Shown here piece by piece: positions 1 through 6,899 of a stretch of 64,000 bases of DNA. Each line of letters begins with the position of its first letter. The stretch's first letter is position 1. Position numbers and translations under genes: made by a program. This DNA is from Chitinophagales bacterium (GTDB taxonomy: Bacteria > Bacteroidota > Bacteroidia > Chitinophagales > Saprospiraceae): assembly GCA_017303875.1 (NCBI GenBank), contig JAFLBP010000016.1, positions 90,376 to 154,375 of the forward strand, in the 5' to 3' direction. Below the pieces are notes generated by a model. The model was not told where the DNA came from, made no database searches, and saw only the letters and a program-made list of their open reading frames with translations.

Positions 1-1
1 G

Positions 2-409
2 GAGTACAACATCCTGCTGCGGCCTATCCTCGACGGTTTTGCCGATGTGGTGTTTGGCTCCCGTTTTATGGGTGGGCGTCCGCACCGCATCCTGTTTTTC
101 TGGCACAGCATCGGCAACAAATTCCTGACTTCGCTCTCCAACGCCTTTACCAACCTCAACCTGACCGACATGGAAACCTGCTACAAGATGTTCCGTTCGG
201 ACATCCTGAAGGGCATGTCGCTGAAAGAAAAGCGTTTTGGTTTTGAGCCGGAGGTGACAGCGCGGGTGAGCCGCATCCCCAATGTCCGGATTTACGAGGT
301 GGGTATTTCCTACTATGGCCGCACGTATGCCGAGGGCAAAAAAATCGGCTGGAAAGATGGTTTCCGGGCGATTTATTGCATTTTGAAGTATAATTTGTGG
401 GCGAAGTAG
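2..409 (+). CDS. Family 2 glycosyltransferase, C-terminal part (5' cut by window edge)
   Basis: The reading frame is open from base 2 to the stop, giving 135 visible residues; the start lies outside the window. The visible part has the [11 protein letters not shown] stretch, the [15 protein letters not shown] block and the [10 protein letters not shown] block. These are typical of the second half of dolichyl- or undecaprenyl-phosphate sugar transferases of the GT-A fold, which move a sugar from a nucleotide donor to a lipid phosphate at the inner membrane face. No membrane segment follows the catalytic domain, so it resembles the short DPM1-like form. The donor sugar cannot be told. The family call is firm; the exact substrate is not. 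Confidence 0.85.
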   Translation, partial: EYNILLRPILDGFADVVFGSRFMGGRPHRILFFWHSIGNKFLTSLSNAFTNLNLTDMETCYKMFRSDILKGMSLKEKRFGFEPEVTARVSRIPNVRIYEVGISYYGRTYAEGKKIGWKDGFRAIYCILKYNLWAK

Positions 410-832
410 GGGTTTATTGGAGGCAAAGAAAGATCAGGAAGCTGTGCAGGGCGAGTATGAGGCTCAGCCTTTGATAACCAAAGGTGTCACTCGATTTATA
501 GATTAAAATATATTAACAGCATAGATTTTTAGATTCAGTAACATTATACTGATTAATCCTCCGTCCACCTTGGACATGCTTCAAGCTTTATAAACCAGAA
601 CCGGCACATAACCAGGTGCCGCGTTAATTGATATGTTCAAAGTTTTATCTGGTAAGCCATTACTTTACGAATTATTGTATGAAAGAATAATTCAAGTACT
701 CGTCGTATTTCCTTCCTGATTGGTCGAACAGGCAAGCGCGCAACCCGCATTCGGGTGATAACTTGAATCTCGAATGACCGCAAAATGGCATTCAGAAAAA
801 ACCAAACCATTCATTTTTTAAAAATCAACCTT
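410..832. other. Intergenic region, no gene recognised
   Basis: No convincing ORF is seen here, and the stretch is more AT-rich than its flanks. It holds two small hairpins: CGGCAC/GTGCCG at 602-621, which could end the glycosyltransferase transcript although no T-run follows, and GAATTATT/AATAATTC at 669-693. The rest shows nothing I recognise. The second half probably carries the promoter and leader of the SPFH gene, but no clear TAnnTTTG box was found. Confidence 0.4.
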
Positions 833-2710
833 ATGGAATTCTTGTTCAAAATACTCAGCTTCTGGTGGGTATTTTTGCTGCTGTTTGCACTCATCCTCTA
901 TCGCCAGGTCTTTCAGTTGCTGGGCATTATTTTTATTCCCGAAGACAAAATCGGCTTAGTCACCAAAAAGTTTGTGCTTTTCGGCCCCAACAAAGAACTG
1001 CCTGATGGCCGTATTATCGCCACGAAAGGCGAGGCGGGTTATCAGGCGCAAACCCTCGCACCCGGTATTTACTTCTGGAAATGGATCTGGCAATACGAAA
1101 TTAAGCAGCAGCCTTTGGTGATCATTCCCAATGGTAAAATTGGCTTGCTGGTGGCCAAAGACGGCCTTGAACTGAAATCCGGCCGCGTGCTGGCTCCGGC
1201 CGTCGCCTGCGACAGTTTTCAGGATACGGTGGCTTTTTTATCCAATGGCGGCCAAAAAGGACGGCAGGCAGGATACCTCACGGCAGGTACTTACCGTATC
1301 AATACCTTCCTGTTTGATATTACGCTGGCCGACATGACCCGCGTGGAGGAAAACCGCGTAGGTATTGTCACAACCCTCGACGGCGAACCCATCGAAGCGG
1401 GCAATATCGCCGGTAAACAAATAGAAGGACACCAAAATTTCCAGGATGCCGACGCATTCCTCCGCGCCGGCGGCAATCGCGGTCTGCAACAACAGGTGGT
1501 GCTCGCCGGCTTGTACAACTTCAACCCCTGGTTTGTGCAGATTGAACAAATGGAAATGGTTACGGTGCCCATCGGTTATGTCGGGGTGGTCAACTCTTAT
1601 GTCGGGTCGGAAGGCGCCGACGTGAGTGGCGTCGAATTCCAGCACGGTAATATAGTGTCCAAAGGCCATAAAGGCGTTTGGGCAGAACCTTTCGGTCCGG
1701 GTAAATATCCCCTCAACCTGTACACCATGAAGGTGGAATTGGTGCCTACCACTAACTTAGTGCTCAACTGGGCCAATGCGCGCTCCGAATCGCACAACCT
1801 GGATCGCCATCTGTCAACCATCACGGTTCGCTCGCGCGACGGCTTCCCGTTCAACCTCGATGTTTCGCAAATTATCCACATTCCGGCCACCGAAGCGCCA
1901 AAAGTGATTGCCCGGTTCGGTACGATGGGTAATCTGGTCAGCCAGGTGCTCGAACCCACCATCGGCAACTACTTCCGTAACTCGGCGCAGGATGCCGACG
2001 TGATTTCATTCCTGACCAGCCGTAAAGAACGTCAGGACAGTGCCCGGGAACATATTCGCCGTGTACTGACCGAATACAATGTAAACGGCGTAGACACCCT
2101 GATCGGCGATATTGTGCCGCCCGAAACCCTGATGAAAACGCTGACCGATCGCAAATTAGCCGAAGAACAAAAAGCAACTTACGAAAATCAGCGATTGGCC
2201 CAGCAAACCCGTCAGACCCTCGAAAAAGAGACCGCTATTGCCGATATGCAAAAAGAAATTGTTCAGGCACAGCAAGGGGTGCAAATCGCCGAACGCGTCG
2301 CCGAATCGGCTGTAAAAAAAGCCAACGGTGAGGCGCAGGGTATCAAAATACAGGCCGAAGCCGATGCTGAAAAAGTAAAATTGCTTGCCGGTGCCGATGC
2401 CGAAAAAGTACGTATGATGGGTAATGCCGAAGCTGAACGCACAAAAGTGACGGGCGACGCCGAGGCTGCTAAAATCCTGGCTATCGGTAAATCCAATGCC
2501 GAATCATATGAATTACAGGTTGAAGCGATGGGCGGAGAACAGTTTGCCCGCCTGAAAATCATGGAAGTGATCGGTAAAGAAGGCGTGAAAATTATACCCG
2601 ACGTACTGATCGCCGGTGGCGAGGGCGGCAGCTCCATCGTTGATCTGTTGGGTATTAAATTGCTCGAACAGTGGAAAAAAGACGGCAAATTGCCTGAAGG
2701 ACAGGCTTGA
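833..2710 (+). CDS. Flotillin-like SPFH/band 7 membrane protein
   Basis: This is a 625-residue protein with one hydrophobic segment at the N-terminus (about residues 3-35). A long beta-rich region follows, then an SPFH/band 7 domain in the middle, around the block that reads SRDGFPFNLDVSQIIHIP. The last third is a long Ala/Glu/Lys coiled coil full of AEAEKV-type repeats, as in flotillins. Such proteins oligomerise on membranes and organise microdomains; no enzyme activity is expected. An in-frame ATG lies 48 bases upstream (785), but the AT-rich stretch before 833 reads like a leader and the shorter form starts right at the membrane anchor, so 833 is preferred. It stands alone between a glycosyltransferase and a strong terminator. 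Confidence 0.85.
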   Translation: MEFLFKILSFWWVFLLLFALILYRQVFQLLGIIFIPEDKIGLVTKKFVLFGPNKELPDGRIIATKGEAGYQAQTLAPGIYFWKWIWQYEIKQQPLVIIPNGKIGLLVAKDGLELKSGRVLAPAVACDSFQDTVAFLSNGGQKGRQAGYLTAGTYRINTFLFDITLADMTRVEENRVGIVTTLDGEPIEAGNIAGKQIEGHQNFQDADAFLRAGGNRGLQQQVVLAGLYNFNPWFVQIEQMEMVTVPIGYVGVVNSYVGSEGADVSGVEFQHGNIVSKGHKGVWAEPFGPGKYPLNLYTMKVELVPTTNLVLNWANARSESHNLDRHLSTITVRSRDGFPFNLDVSQIIHIPATEAPKVIARFGTMGNLVSQVLEPTIGNYFRNSAQDADVISFLTSRKERQDSAREHIRRVLTEYNVNGVDTLIGDIVPPETLMKTLTDRKLAEEQKATYENQRLAQQTRQTLEKETAIADMQKEIVQAQQGVQIAERVAESAVKKANGEAQGIKIQAEADAEKVKLLAGADAEKVRMMGNAEAERTKVTGDAEAAKILAIGKSNAESYELQVEAMGGEQFARLKIMEVIGKEGVKIIPDVLIAGGEGGSSIVDLLGIKLLEQWKKDGKLPEGQA

Positions 2711-2734
2711 TATTGCTGCGTTTTTGAATAATAG

Positions 2735-2777
2735 CACGCTACATCCGTCGTTCTGACGTGGTGTAGCGTGTTTTTTT
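2735..2777 (+). terminator. Intrinsic terminator of the SPFH gene
   Basis: CACGCTACA (2735-2743) pairs perfectly with TGTAGCGTG (2762-2770) and is followed at once by seven T. It begins 25 bases after the SPFH stop codon. Confidence 0.9.
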
Positions 2778-2804
2778 ATGGCGAGCACCCCAAATGCCAA
2801 AAAC

Positions 2805-2843
2805 AAAAAACCCCATCCCGCTTGCACGAGATGAGGCTTTTTT
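2805..2843 (-). terminator. Terminator of tRNA-Phe, possibly bidirectional
   Basis: CCCCATC (2811-2817) pairs with GATGAGG (2830-2836), with one G-T pair. The stem has six A on the left and six T on the right, so it has a U-run in either direction. On the minus strand it begins directly after the 3' end of the tRNA. Confidence 0.75.
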
Positions 2844-2844
2844 G

Positions 2845-2917
2845 TGGTACCTCCCAGAATCGAACTGGGGACACATGGATTTTCAGTCCATTGCTCTACC
2901 AGCTGAGCTAAGGCACC
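2845..2917 (-). tRNA. tRNA-Phe (anticodon GAA)
   Basis: Read on the minus strand, the cloverleaf is complete. The acceptor GGTGCCT pairs with AGGTACC, the D arm is GCTC..GAGC, and the anticodon stem ATGGA/TCCAT encloses the loop CTGAAAA (anticodon GAA). The T arm carries the GTTCGATTC loop. The discriminator base is A and a full CCA end is not encoded. A matching promoter and terminator flank it, so it is a single-tRNA unit. Confidence 0.97.
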
Positions 2918-2935
2918 CTTTGCTGAAAAGCGGGG

Positions 2936-2968
2936 CAAAGATAAGCGCTTTATTTTTATACCGCCAAA
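2936..2968 (-). promoter_or_regulatory. Bacteroidota-type promoter of tRNA-Phe
   Basis: On the minus strand TTTG (2968-2965) is followed after 21 bases by TATCTTTG (2943-2936). This matches the -33 TTTG and -7 TAnnTTTG consensus of the Bacteroidota primary sigma factor. The bases after the box match those at the other tRNA promoter of this window. Confidence 0.8.
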
Positions 2969-3050
2969 TGTTTTTTGAAAAAAATATTTAGCCCCACCCA
3001 ATACCAAAACACGCAAACACAAAAACACCCAAACACTTACCCCCCTTTCC

Positions 3051-3058
3051 TATCTTTG
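3051..3058 (+). promoter_or_regulatory. -7 box TATCTTTG directly before the MtfA-like gene
   Basis: A perfect TAnnTTTG box ends six bases before the ATG at 3064. With the usual spacing, transcription would begin about two bases before the start codon, giving an almost leaderless mRNA. No TTTG was found at the -33 position; that area is the low-complexity ACACAAAAACACCC stretch. Confidence 0.55.
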
Positions 3059-3063
3059 CCCAC

Positions 3064-3891
3064 ATGTTCGCTTACCGACTTATCGCACCCGTCGCCATCC
3101 TGGCCGCAATCGCCGCCGGATTGGCCATCTACCTCAACGAGCACCGCTACGGCTACGTCATGGCTGTACTGCTCGCCATCTGTGCCGCCATCTATTTCCT
3201 CAGCGGCGAAATCAACTGGTGGTACTACTCCCGAAATCCGCTGCCCATGCCCGAAGGCCTGCGCCCTATCCTCGCCAAAGGCATACCTTTTTATCAGCAA
3301 CTCTCCCCCGAAGAAAAAAAACGCTTTGAGCACCGAACCATGCTGTTCCGTATGGGTACCGACTGGACACCCACGGGCTGGGGTGAAGATGCCGAAACGC
3401 TGCCTCCCGATGTGGAAGTCGCTCTGGCTGCCCAGGCGGTCACCCTCACGTTTAAAGACGACAATATCCTGCTGGAACCTTTTGAAAAGGTGATCGTTTA
3501 TCCGCGTGCATTCCCCACGCCGGATTATCAATACGCCCACGCCTCAGAACTTTACGTGCCCGACAGCTGCCTGCTTTTTTCAGCTGAAACGCTCATGCTC
3601 GCCATCGCACAGCCCGGACAATGGTACAATATCGGCTTGCACGAATACGCAAAAGTATGGCTGCTGCGCTATCCGGAGCGCCGCTTGCCCGACTTCCCCG
3701 ATACGCCCGAAACCTGGGCGACTTTACAGGAGATCAGCAGCATGCCGCGCACGCACATCGAATCTGTTATCGGGTTGAAGGAGCCGGTTTCGCCTGTCCC
3801 GGTGGCGCTGCACCATTTTTTTATGTTTAGAGAAAAATTTGTGTCTGCTTTTCCGGAAGCAAGTGCCGTTTTCAAACAGTATTTTATTTGA
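3064..3891 (+). CDS. MtfA-like membrane protein with a degenerate zincin motif
   Basis: This 275-residue protein has two N-terminal membrane segments (about 5-22 and 32-48). The soluble domain follows the order of the MtfA (DgsA anti-repressor) zinc peptidase family: an F-Y-x-x-L-S-P-E-E-K-K-R-F block (76-88), an AAQAVTLTF block, and VIVYPRAF (143-150). Where active members have HEFAH, this protein reads HEYAK (193-197), so the second zinc ligand is replaced by Lys. The C-terminal EFFA-type block, which supplies a further conserved Glu, reads HHFFMF here. The fold is therefore probably kept but peptidase activity doubtful. It is expressed from its own box just before the ATG, and metF follows 18 bases later. 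Confidence 0.65.
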   Translation: MFAYRLIAPVAILAAIAAGLAIYLNEHRYGYVMAVLLAICAAIYFLSGEINWWYYSRNPLPMPEGLRPILAKGIPFYQQLSPEEKKRFEHRTMLFRMGTDWTPTGWGEDAETLPPDVEVALAAQAVTLTFKDDNILLEPFEKVIVYPRAFPTPDYQYAHASELYVPDSCLLFSAETLMLAIAQPGQWYNIGLHEYAKVWLLRYPERRLPDFPDTPETWATLQEISSMPRTHIESVIGLKEPVSPVPVALHHFFMFREKFVSAFPEASAVFKQYFI

Positions 3892-3897
3892 GCTGTT

Positions 3898-3905
3898 TAC
3901 TTTTG
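3898..3905 (+). promoter_or_regulatory. -7 box TACTTTTG directly before metF
   Basis: A perfect TAnnTTTG box ends five bases before the metF ATG at 3910, so a transcript from it would start at or next to the start codon. The -33 element is weak. This second promoter would let the metF operon be expressed apart from the upstream gene. Confidence 0.5.
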
Positions 3906-3909
3906 CGTT

Positions 3910-4866
3910 ATGAAAGTTACCGATCATTTCAAAAAGGCCAAGGGCAAAACCCTGCTTTCCTTCGAAATTCTGCCCCCGCTCAAGGGCGGCAGCATGGAGT
4001 CCATTTTCAAAATCCTCGACGCGCTGATGGAGTTCAAGCCACCGTTCGTGGATGTGACCTACCACCGCGAAGAGTTTATTTATAAAAAACGCCCCTCGGG
4101 CTATTATGAAAAAACAGCCATCCGCAAGCGTCCCGGCACCGTCGGCATTTGCGCGGCCATTATGCACCGCTATGGTGTAGACGCCGTACCACACCTCATC
4201 TGCGGCGGTTTCAGCGTGGAAGAGACGGAAAATGCACTCATCGACCTGAACTTTCTCGGTATCAATAATGTGCTGGCCCTGCGCGGCGATGCCCGGCAGT
4301 TTGAAGACAAATTTGTGCCGGAAGAAAATGGCCATAAATACGCCTCCGATCTGGTGAAACAGGTGGTGGCGATGAATCAGGGACATTATTTAGACCTCAA
4401 TATCCAACACGGCGAACCCACGGATTTTTGCGTCGGCATTGCCGGCTACCCGGAAAAACATTTTGAGGCGCCCAACTTAGAAATGGATCTCCATTACACG
4501 AAAATGAAAATGGATGCGGGCGCGCATTACATTGTTACACAGATGTTTTTCGACAATCGCCACTATTTTGATTATGTGGAGCGCTGCCGTGCGGCCGGAA
4601 TTGACGCCCCCATTGTGCCGGGCCTCAAGCCGATTACCAAGCGCTACCAGCTGACGTCGATTCCCCGCAAATTTTATATCAATTTCCCCGACGATCTGGT
4701 AAAAGCGGTCATGAGTGCCAAAGACGACGATGCCGTGCGCCAAATCGGGATGGAATGGTGTATCGCACAATCGCGCGAACTCAAAGCCGCCGGCGTGCCT
4801 TGCCTGCACTACTACACCATGAGCGATTTTGAATTGGTGCAAACCATCGCCAAATCCGTACTCTGA
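3910..4866 (+). CDS. metF: Methylenetetrahydrofolate reductase
   Basis: This is a cytosolic FAD enzyme that reduces 5,10-methylene-THF to 5-methyl-THF, the methyl donor for methionine synthesis. At 318 residues it is a little longer than the E. coli enzyme. The N-terminal LSFEILPP block holds the catalytic Glu (E19). The VLALRGD block (121-127) holds the FAD-contacting Asp, and IVTQMFFDN (in the second half) and PGLKPITKRYQ are typical of the barrel. It starts at the only reasonable ATG, and aroE begins four bases after its stop. It therefore appears to lead a small operon with aroE and proline dehydrogenase. Confidence 0.96.
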   Translation: MKVTDHFKKAKGKTLLSFEILPPLKGGSMESIFKILDALMEFKPPFVDVTYHREEFIYKKRPSGYYEKTAIRKRPGTVGICAAIMHRYGVDAVPHLICGGFSVEETENALIDLNFLGINNVLALRGDARQFEDKFVPEENGHKYASDLVKQVVAMNQGHYLDLNIQHGEPTDFCVGIAGYPEKHFEAPNLEMDLHYTKMKMDAGAHYIVTQMFFDNRHYFDYVERCRAAGIDAPIVPGLKPITKRYQLTSIPRKFYINFPDDLVKAVMSAKDDDAVRQIGMEWCIAQSRELKAAGVPCLHYYTMSDFELVQTIAKSVL

Positions 4867-4870
4867 GCTT

Positions 4871-5632
4871 ATGCGCCGGTTCGGACTCATCGGCTACCCG
4901 CTGGGCCATTCTTTTTCACAGCGCTTTTTTACGGAAAAATTTGAACGGGAGGGCATCGCCGACGCGCGTTACGAATTGTTTCCGTTGGAAAAAATAGAAG
5001 ATTTTCCGGCCCTGCTGCTGGCGCAGCCCGGGCTTTGCGGCCTGAATGTCACGATTCCGCATAAAACGGCCATTATCCCCTACCTGCATGCACTTGATGC
5101 GACGGCCGAAGCGGTCGGCGCAGTCAATTGCATCCGCATAGAAGGTGAAAAACAGATTGGGTTCAACACCGACGTAATCGGTTTTGAGCGCGCCTTTCTC
5201 AAAGCCGCCGGCCCGATCGGGTCGAACGACACTGCGCTTGTGCTCGGCAATGGCGGCGCGGCGCGTGCCGTGGCTTTTGTGCTGCGGAAAAACGGAATTT
5301 CTTATAAAATCGTCGGGCGCAGAACGGCGCCGGACATAAACTTGCGTTTCGACGAATTGACGCAAGAAATCCTCCTTTCAACGCGTTTTATCATCAATAC
5401 CACCCCCCTCGGCACCTTCCCGAATACACAGGAAATGCCGCCCCTGCCCATCGCATTGCTCGGCCCGCAACATTTGGTTTACGATCTTGTGTATAATCCG
5501 GCCGAAACCTTACTTTTGCAGCAAGCCGCCACGCGCGGCTGCCAAATACAGAACGGTTTGGAAATGCTGTATTTGCAGGCGGAAGCAGCGTGGGAAGTAT
5601 GGAATATGCACTATGACAACAGTCGACTTTAA
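4871..5632 (+). CDS. aroE: Shikimate dehydrogenase
   Basis: The enzyme reduces 3-dehydroshikimate to shikimate with NADPH in aromatic amino acid synthesis. It has 253 residues. The shikimate-binding GHSFS motif is at 12-16 (Ser14, Ser16), the catalytic Lys65 lies in NVTIPHK, and Asp101 lies in FNTD. A GNGGAAR dinucleotide loop is at 125-131 and NGLEMLYLQA is near the C-terminus. The frame is open 42 bases further up, but that would overlap metF and adds no conserved residues; the ATG at 4871, four bases after the metF stop, fits the family. Its last 20 bases overlap the start of the next gene. Confidence 0.95.
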   Translation: MRRFGLIGYPLGHSFSQRFFTEKFEREGIADARYELFPLEKIEDFPALLLAQPGLCGLNVTIPHKTAIIPYLHALDATAEAVGAVNCIRIEGEKQIGFNTDVIGFERAFLKAAGPIGSNDTALVLGNGGAARAVAFVLRKNGISYKIVGRRTAPDINLRFDELTQEILLSTRFIINTTPLGTFPNTQEMPPLPIALLGPQHLVYDLVYNPAETLLLQQAATRGCQIQNGLEMLYLQAEAAWEVWNMHYDNSRL

Positions 5633-6785
5633 AAATACCGAAATCGCCTTTTCGCACCTCAGCGACCGCGAATTAGTACGGGCAGCCTGGCTCTTCAAAC
5701 TGATGAGCAAACCCTCGCTCGTCAAATTCGGCTCAAGCCTCGGGCTTTGGGCTGTGGAGAAAAATTTGCCTTTTGCCGAAAAAGCCGTCAAACAGACGAT
5801 TTTTAAGCAATTTGTAGGCGGAACGACCCTGCTCGACGCACAGCCGGCCATTGATCACCTCGCAAAATTCAATACCCTCACCGTACTGGATTACGGCGCT
5901 GAAGCCAAACAAACGGAACTCGATTTCAACCATACCATGAACGAGAATATCCGGGCCATCGACTTCGCCTCCCGCGCCCAAAGTATTCCCGTGGTGAGTA
6001 CCAAAATCACGGGTCTGGCCCGTTTTGAACTGCTCGAACGCATTCAGGATGCCGCCACACTCTCCCGCGATGAGCTGGCCGAGTACCGGAATGTGCTCAA
6101 ACGCGTAGACGCCATCTGCTACCAGGCTTCCAGCAAAGGCATCAGCATTTTTATTGATGCGGAAGAAAGCTGGATTCAGGATACCATCGACCACCTCGTC
6201 TGGCTGATGATGAAACGCTACAACCGCGAACGGGTAGTGGTGTACAACACTTTCCAGATGTATCGCAAGGACCGCCTGCAATTCCTTATGGAAAGTTATG
6301 ACCGCGCCCGCGCCGAAGGTTTTCTGCTCGGCGCTAAACTCGTGCGCGGCGCTTACATGGAAAAAGAAGGTAAACGCGCCGAAGCAAAAGGCTACGAAAA
6401 CCCCATTAACCCAAGCAAACAAGCCACCGACGACCATTACAACACCGCCCTGCGTTTCTGCGTGGACAACCTCAAACATATAGCCGTGTGCAATGCCAGC
6501 CATAATGCCGACAGCAATATGCTGCTCGTAGAACTGATGGATAAAAAGGGTATTGCCCACGATCACGCCCATTGCCTGTTCAGTCAGTTGTACGGCATGA
6601 GCGATAATATTACCTTCAACCTCGCCAATGCCGGTTTCCGGGTAGGCAAATACCTGCCTTATGGCCAGGTGAGCGACGTGGTGCCCTACCTCATCCGCCG
6701 CGCACAGGAAAACACCTCCGTCACCGGAGATGTCGGCCGCGAACTGGCGTTTATTATGGCCGAAGTGAAAAGAAGGGGGCTTTAA
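5613..6785 (+). CDS. Proline dehydrogenase (monofunctional PutA-type flavoenzyme)
   Basis: It oxidises proline to pyrroline-5-carboxylate and passes electrons from FAD to the membrane quinone pool. The 390-residue protein has the single barrel domain seen in monofunctional ProDH, not the large bifunctional PutA. Visible family blocks are KLVRGAYMEKE, the ASHNADS block, and near the C-terminus YGQVSD followed by RRAQENTS, the substrate-binding R-R-x-x-E-N. The frame is open far upstream inside aroE, but only the ATG at 5613 gives a normal N-terminus; it overlaps the aroE end by 20 bases, which suggests translational coupling. A repeat-rich spacer follows. Confidence 0.93.
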   Translation: MTTVDFKNTEIAFSHLSDRELVRAAWLFKLMSKPSLVKFGSSLGLWAVEKNLPFAEKAVKQTIFKQFVGGTTLLDAQPAIDHLAKFNTLTVLDYGAEAKQTELDFNHTMNENIRAIDFASRAQSIPVVSTKITGLARFELLERIQDAATLSRDELAEYRNVLKRVDAICYQASSKGISIFIDAEESWIQDTIDHLVWLMMKRYNRERVVVYNTFQMYRKDRLQFLMESYDRARAEGFLLGAKLVRGAYMEKEGKRAEAKGYENPINPSKQATDDHYNTALRFCVDNLKHIAVCNASHNADSNMLLVELMDKKGIAHDHAHCLFSQLYGMSDNITFNLANAGFRVGKYLPYGQVSDVVPYLIRRAQENTSVTGDVGRELAFIMAEVKRRGL

Positions 6786-6799
6786 TAGGTGTTTTAGTC

Positions 6800-6862
6800 T
6801 TTTGGTGTTTAAGTGTTTAAGTGATTTTTACACTAAAACACAAAAACACTTAAACACCAAAA
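6800..6862. repeat. Inverted repeat of the AAACACYAAAAC family
   Basis: A 19-base arm (6800-6818, TTTTGGTGTTTAAGTGTTT) has a perfect inverted copy at 6844-6862. The same words continue to about 6895. Similar low-complexity words recur near 3003-3040, 43490-43530, 56470-57110 and 58830-58885, always between genes. Here it fills the gap between proline dehydrogenase and the penicillin-binding protein and could act as a transcription end. Confidence 0.8.
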
Positions 6863-6899
6863 CACTCATAAATACTTAACACCAAAACACTCGAATAAA

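Noticed and set aside
3910..4866. Search for a SAM riboswitch before metF
   Set aside because: The -7 box lies five bases before the ATG, leaving no room for a leader RNA.
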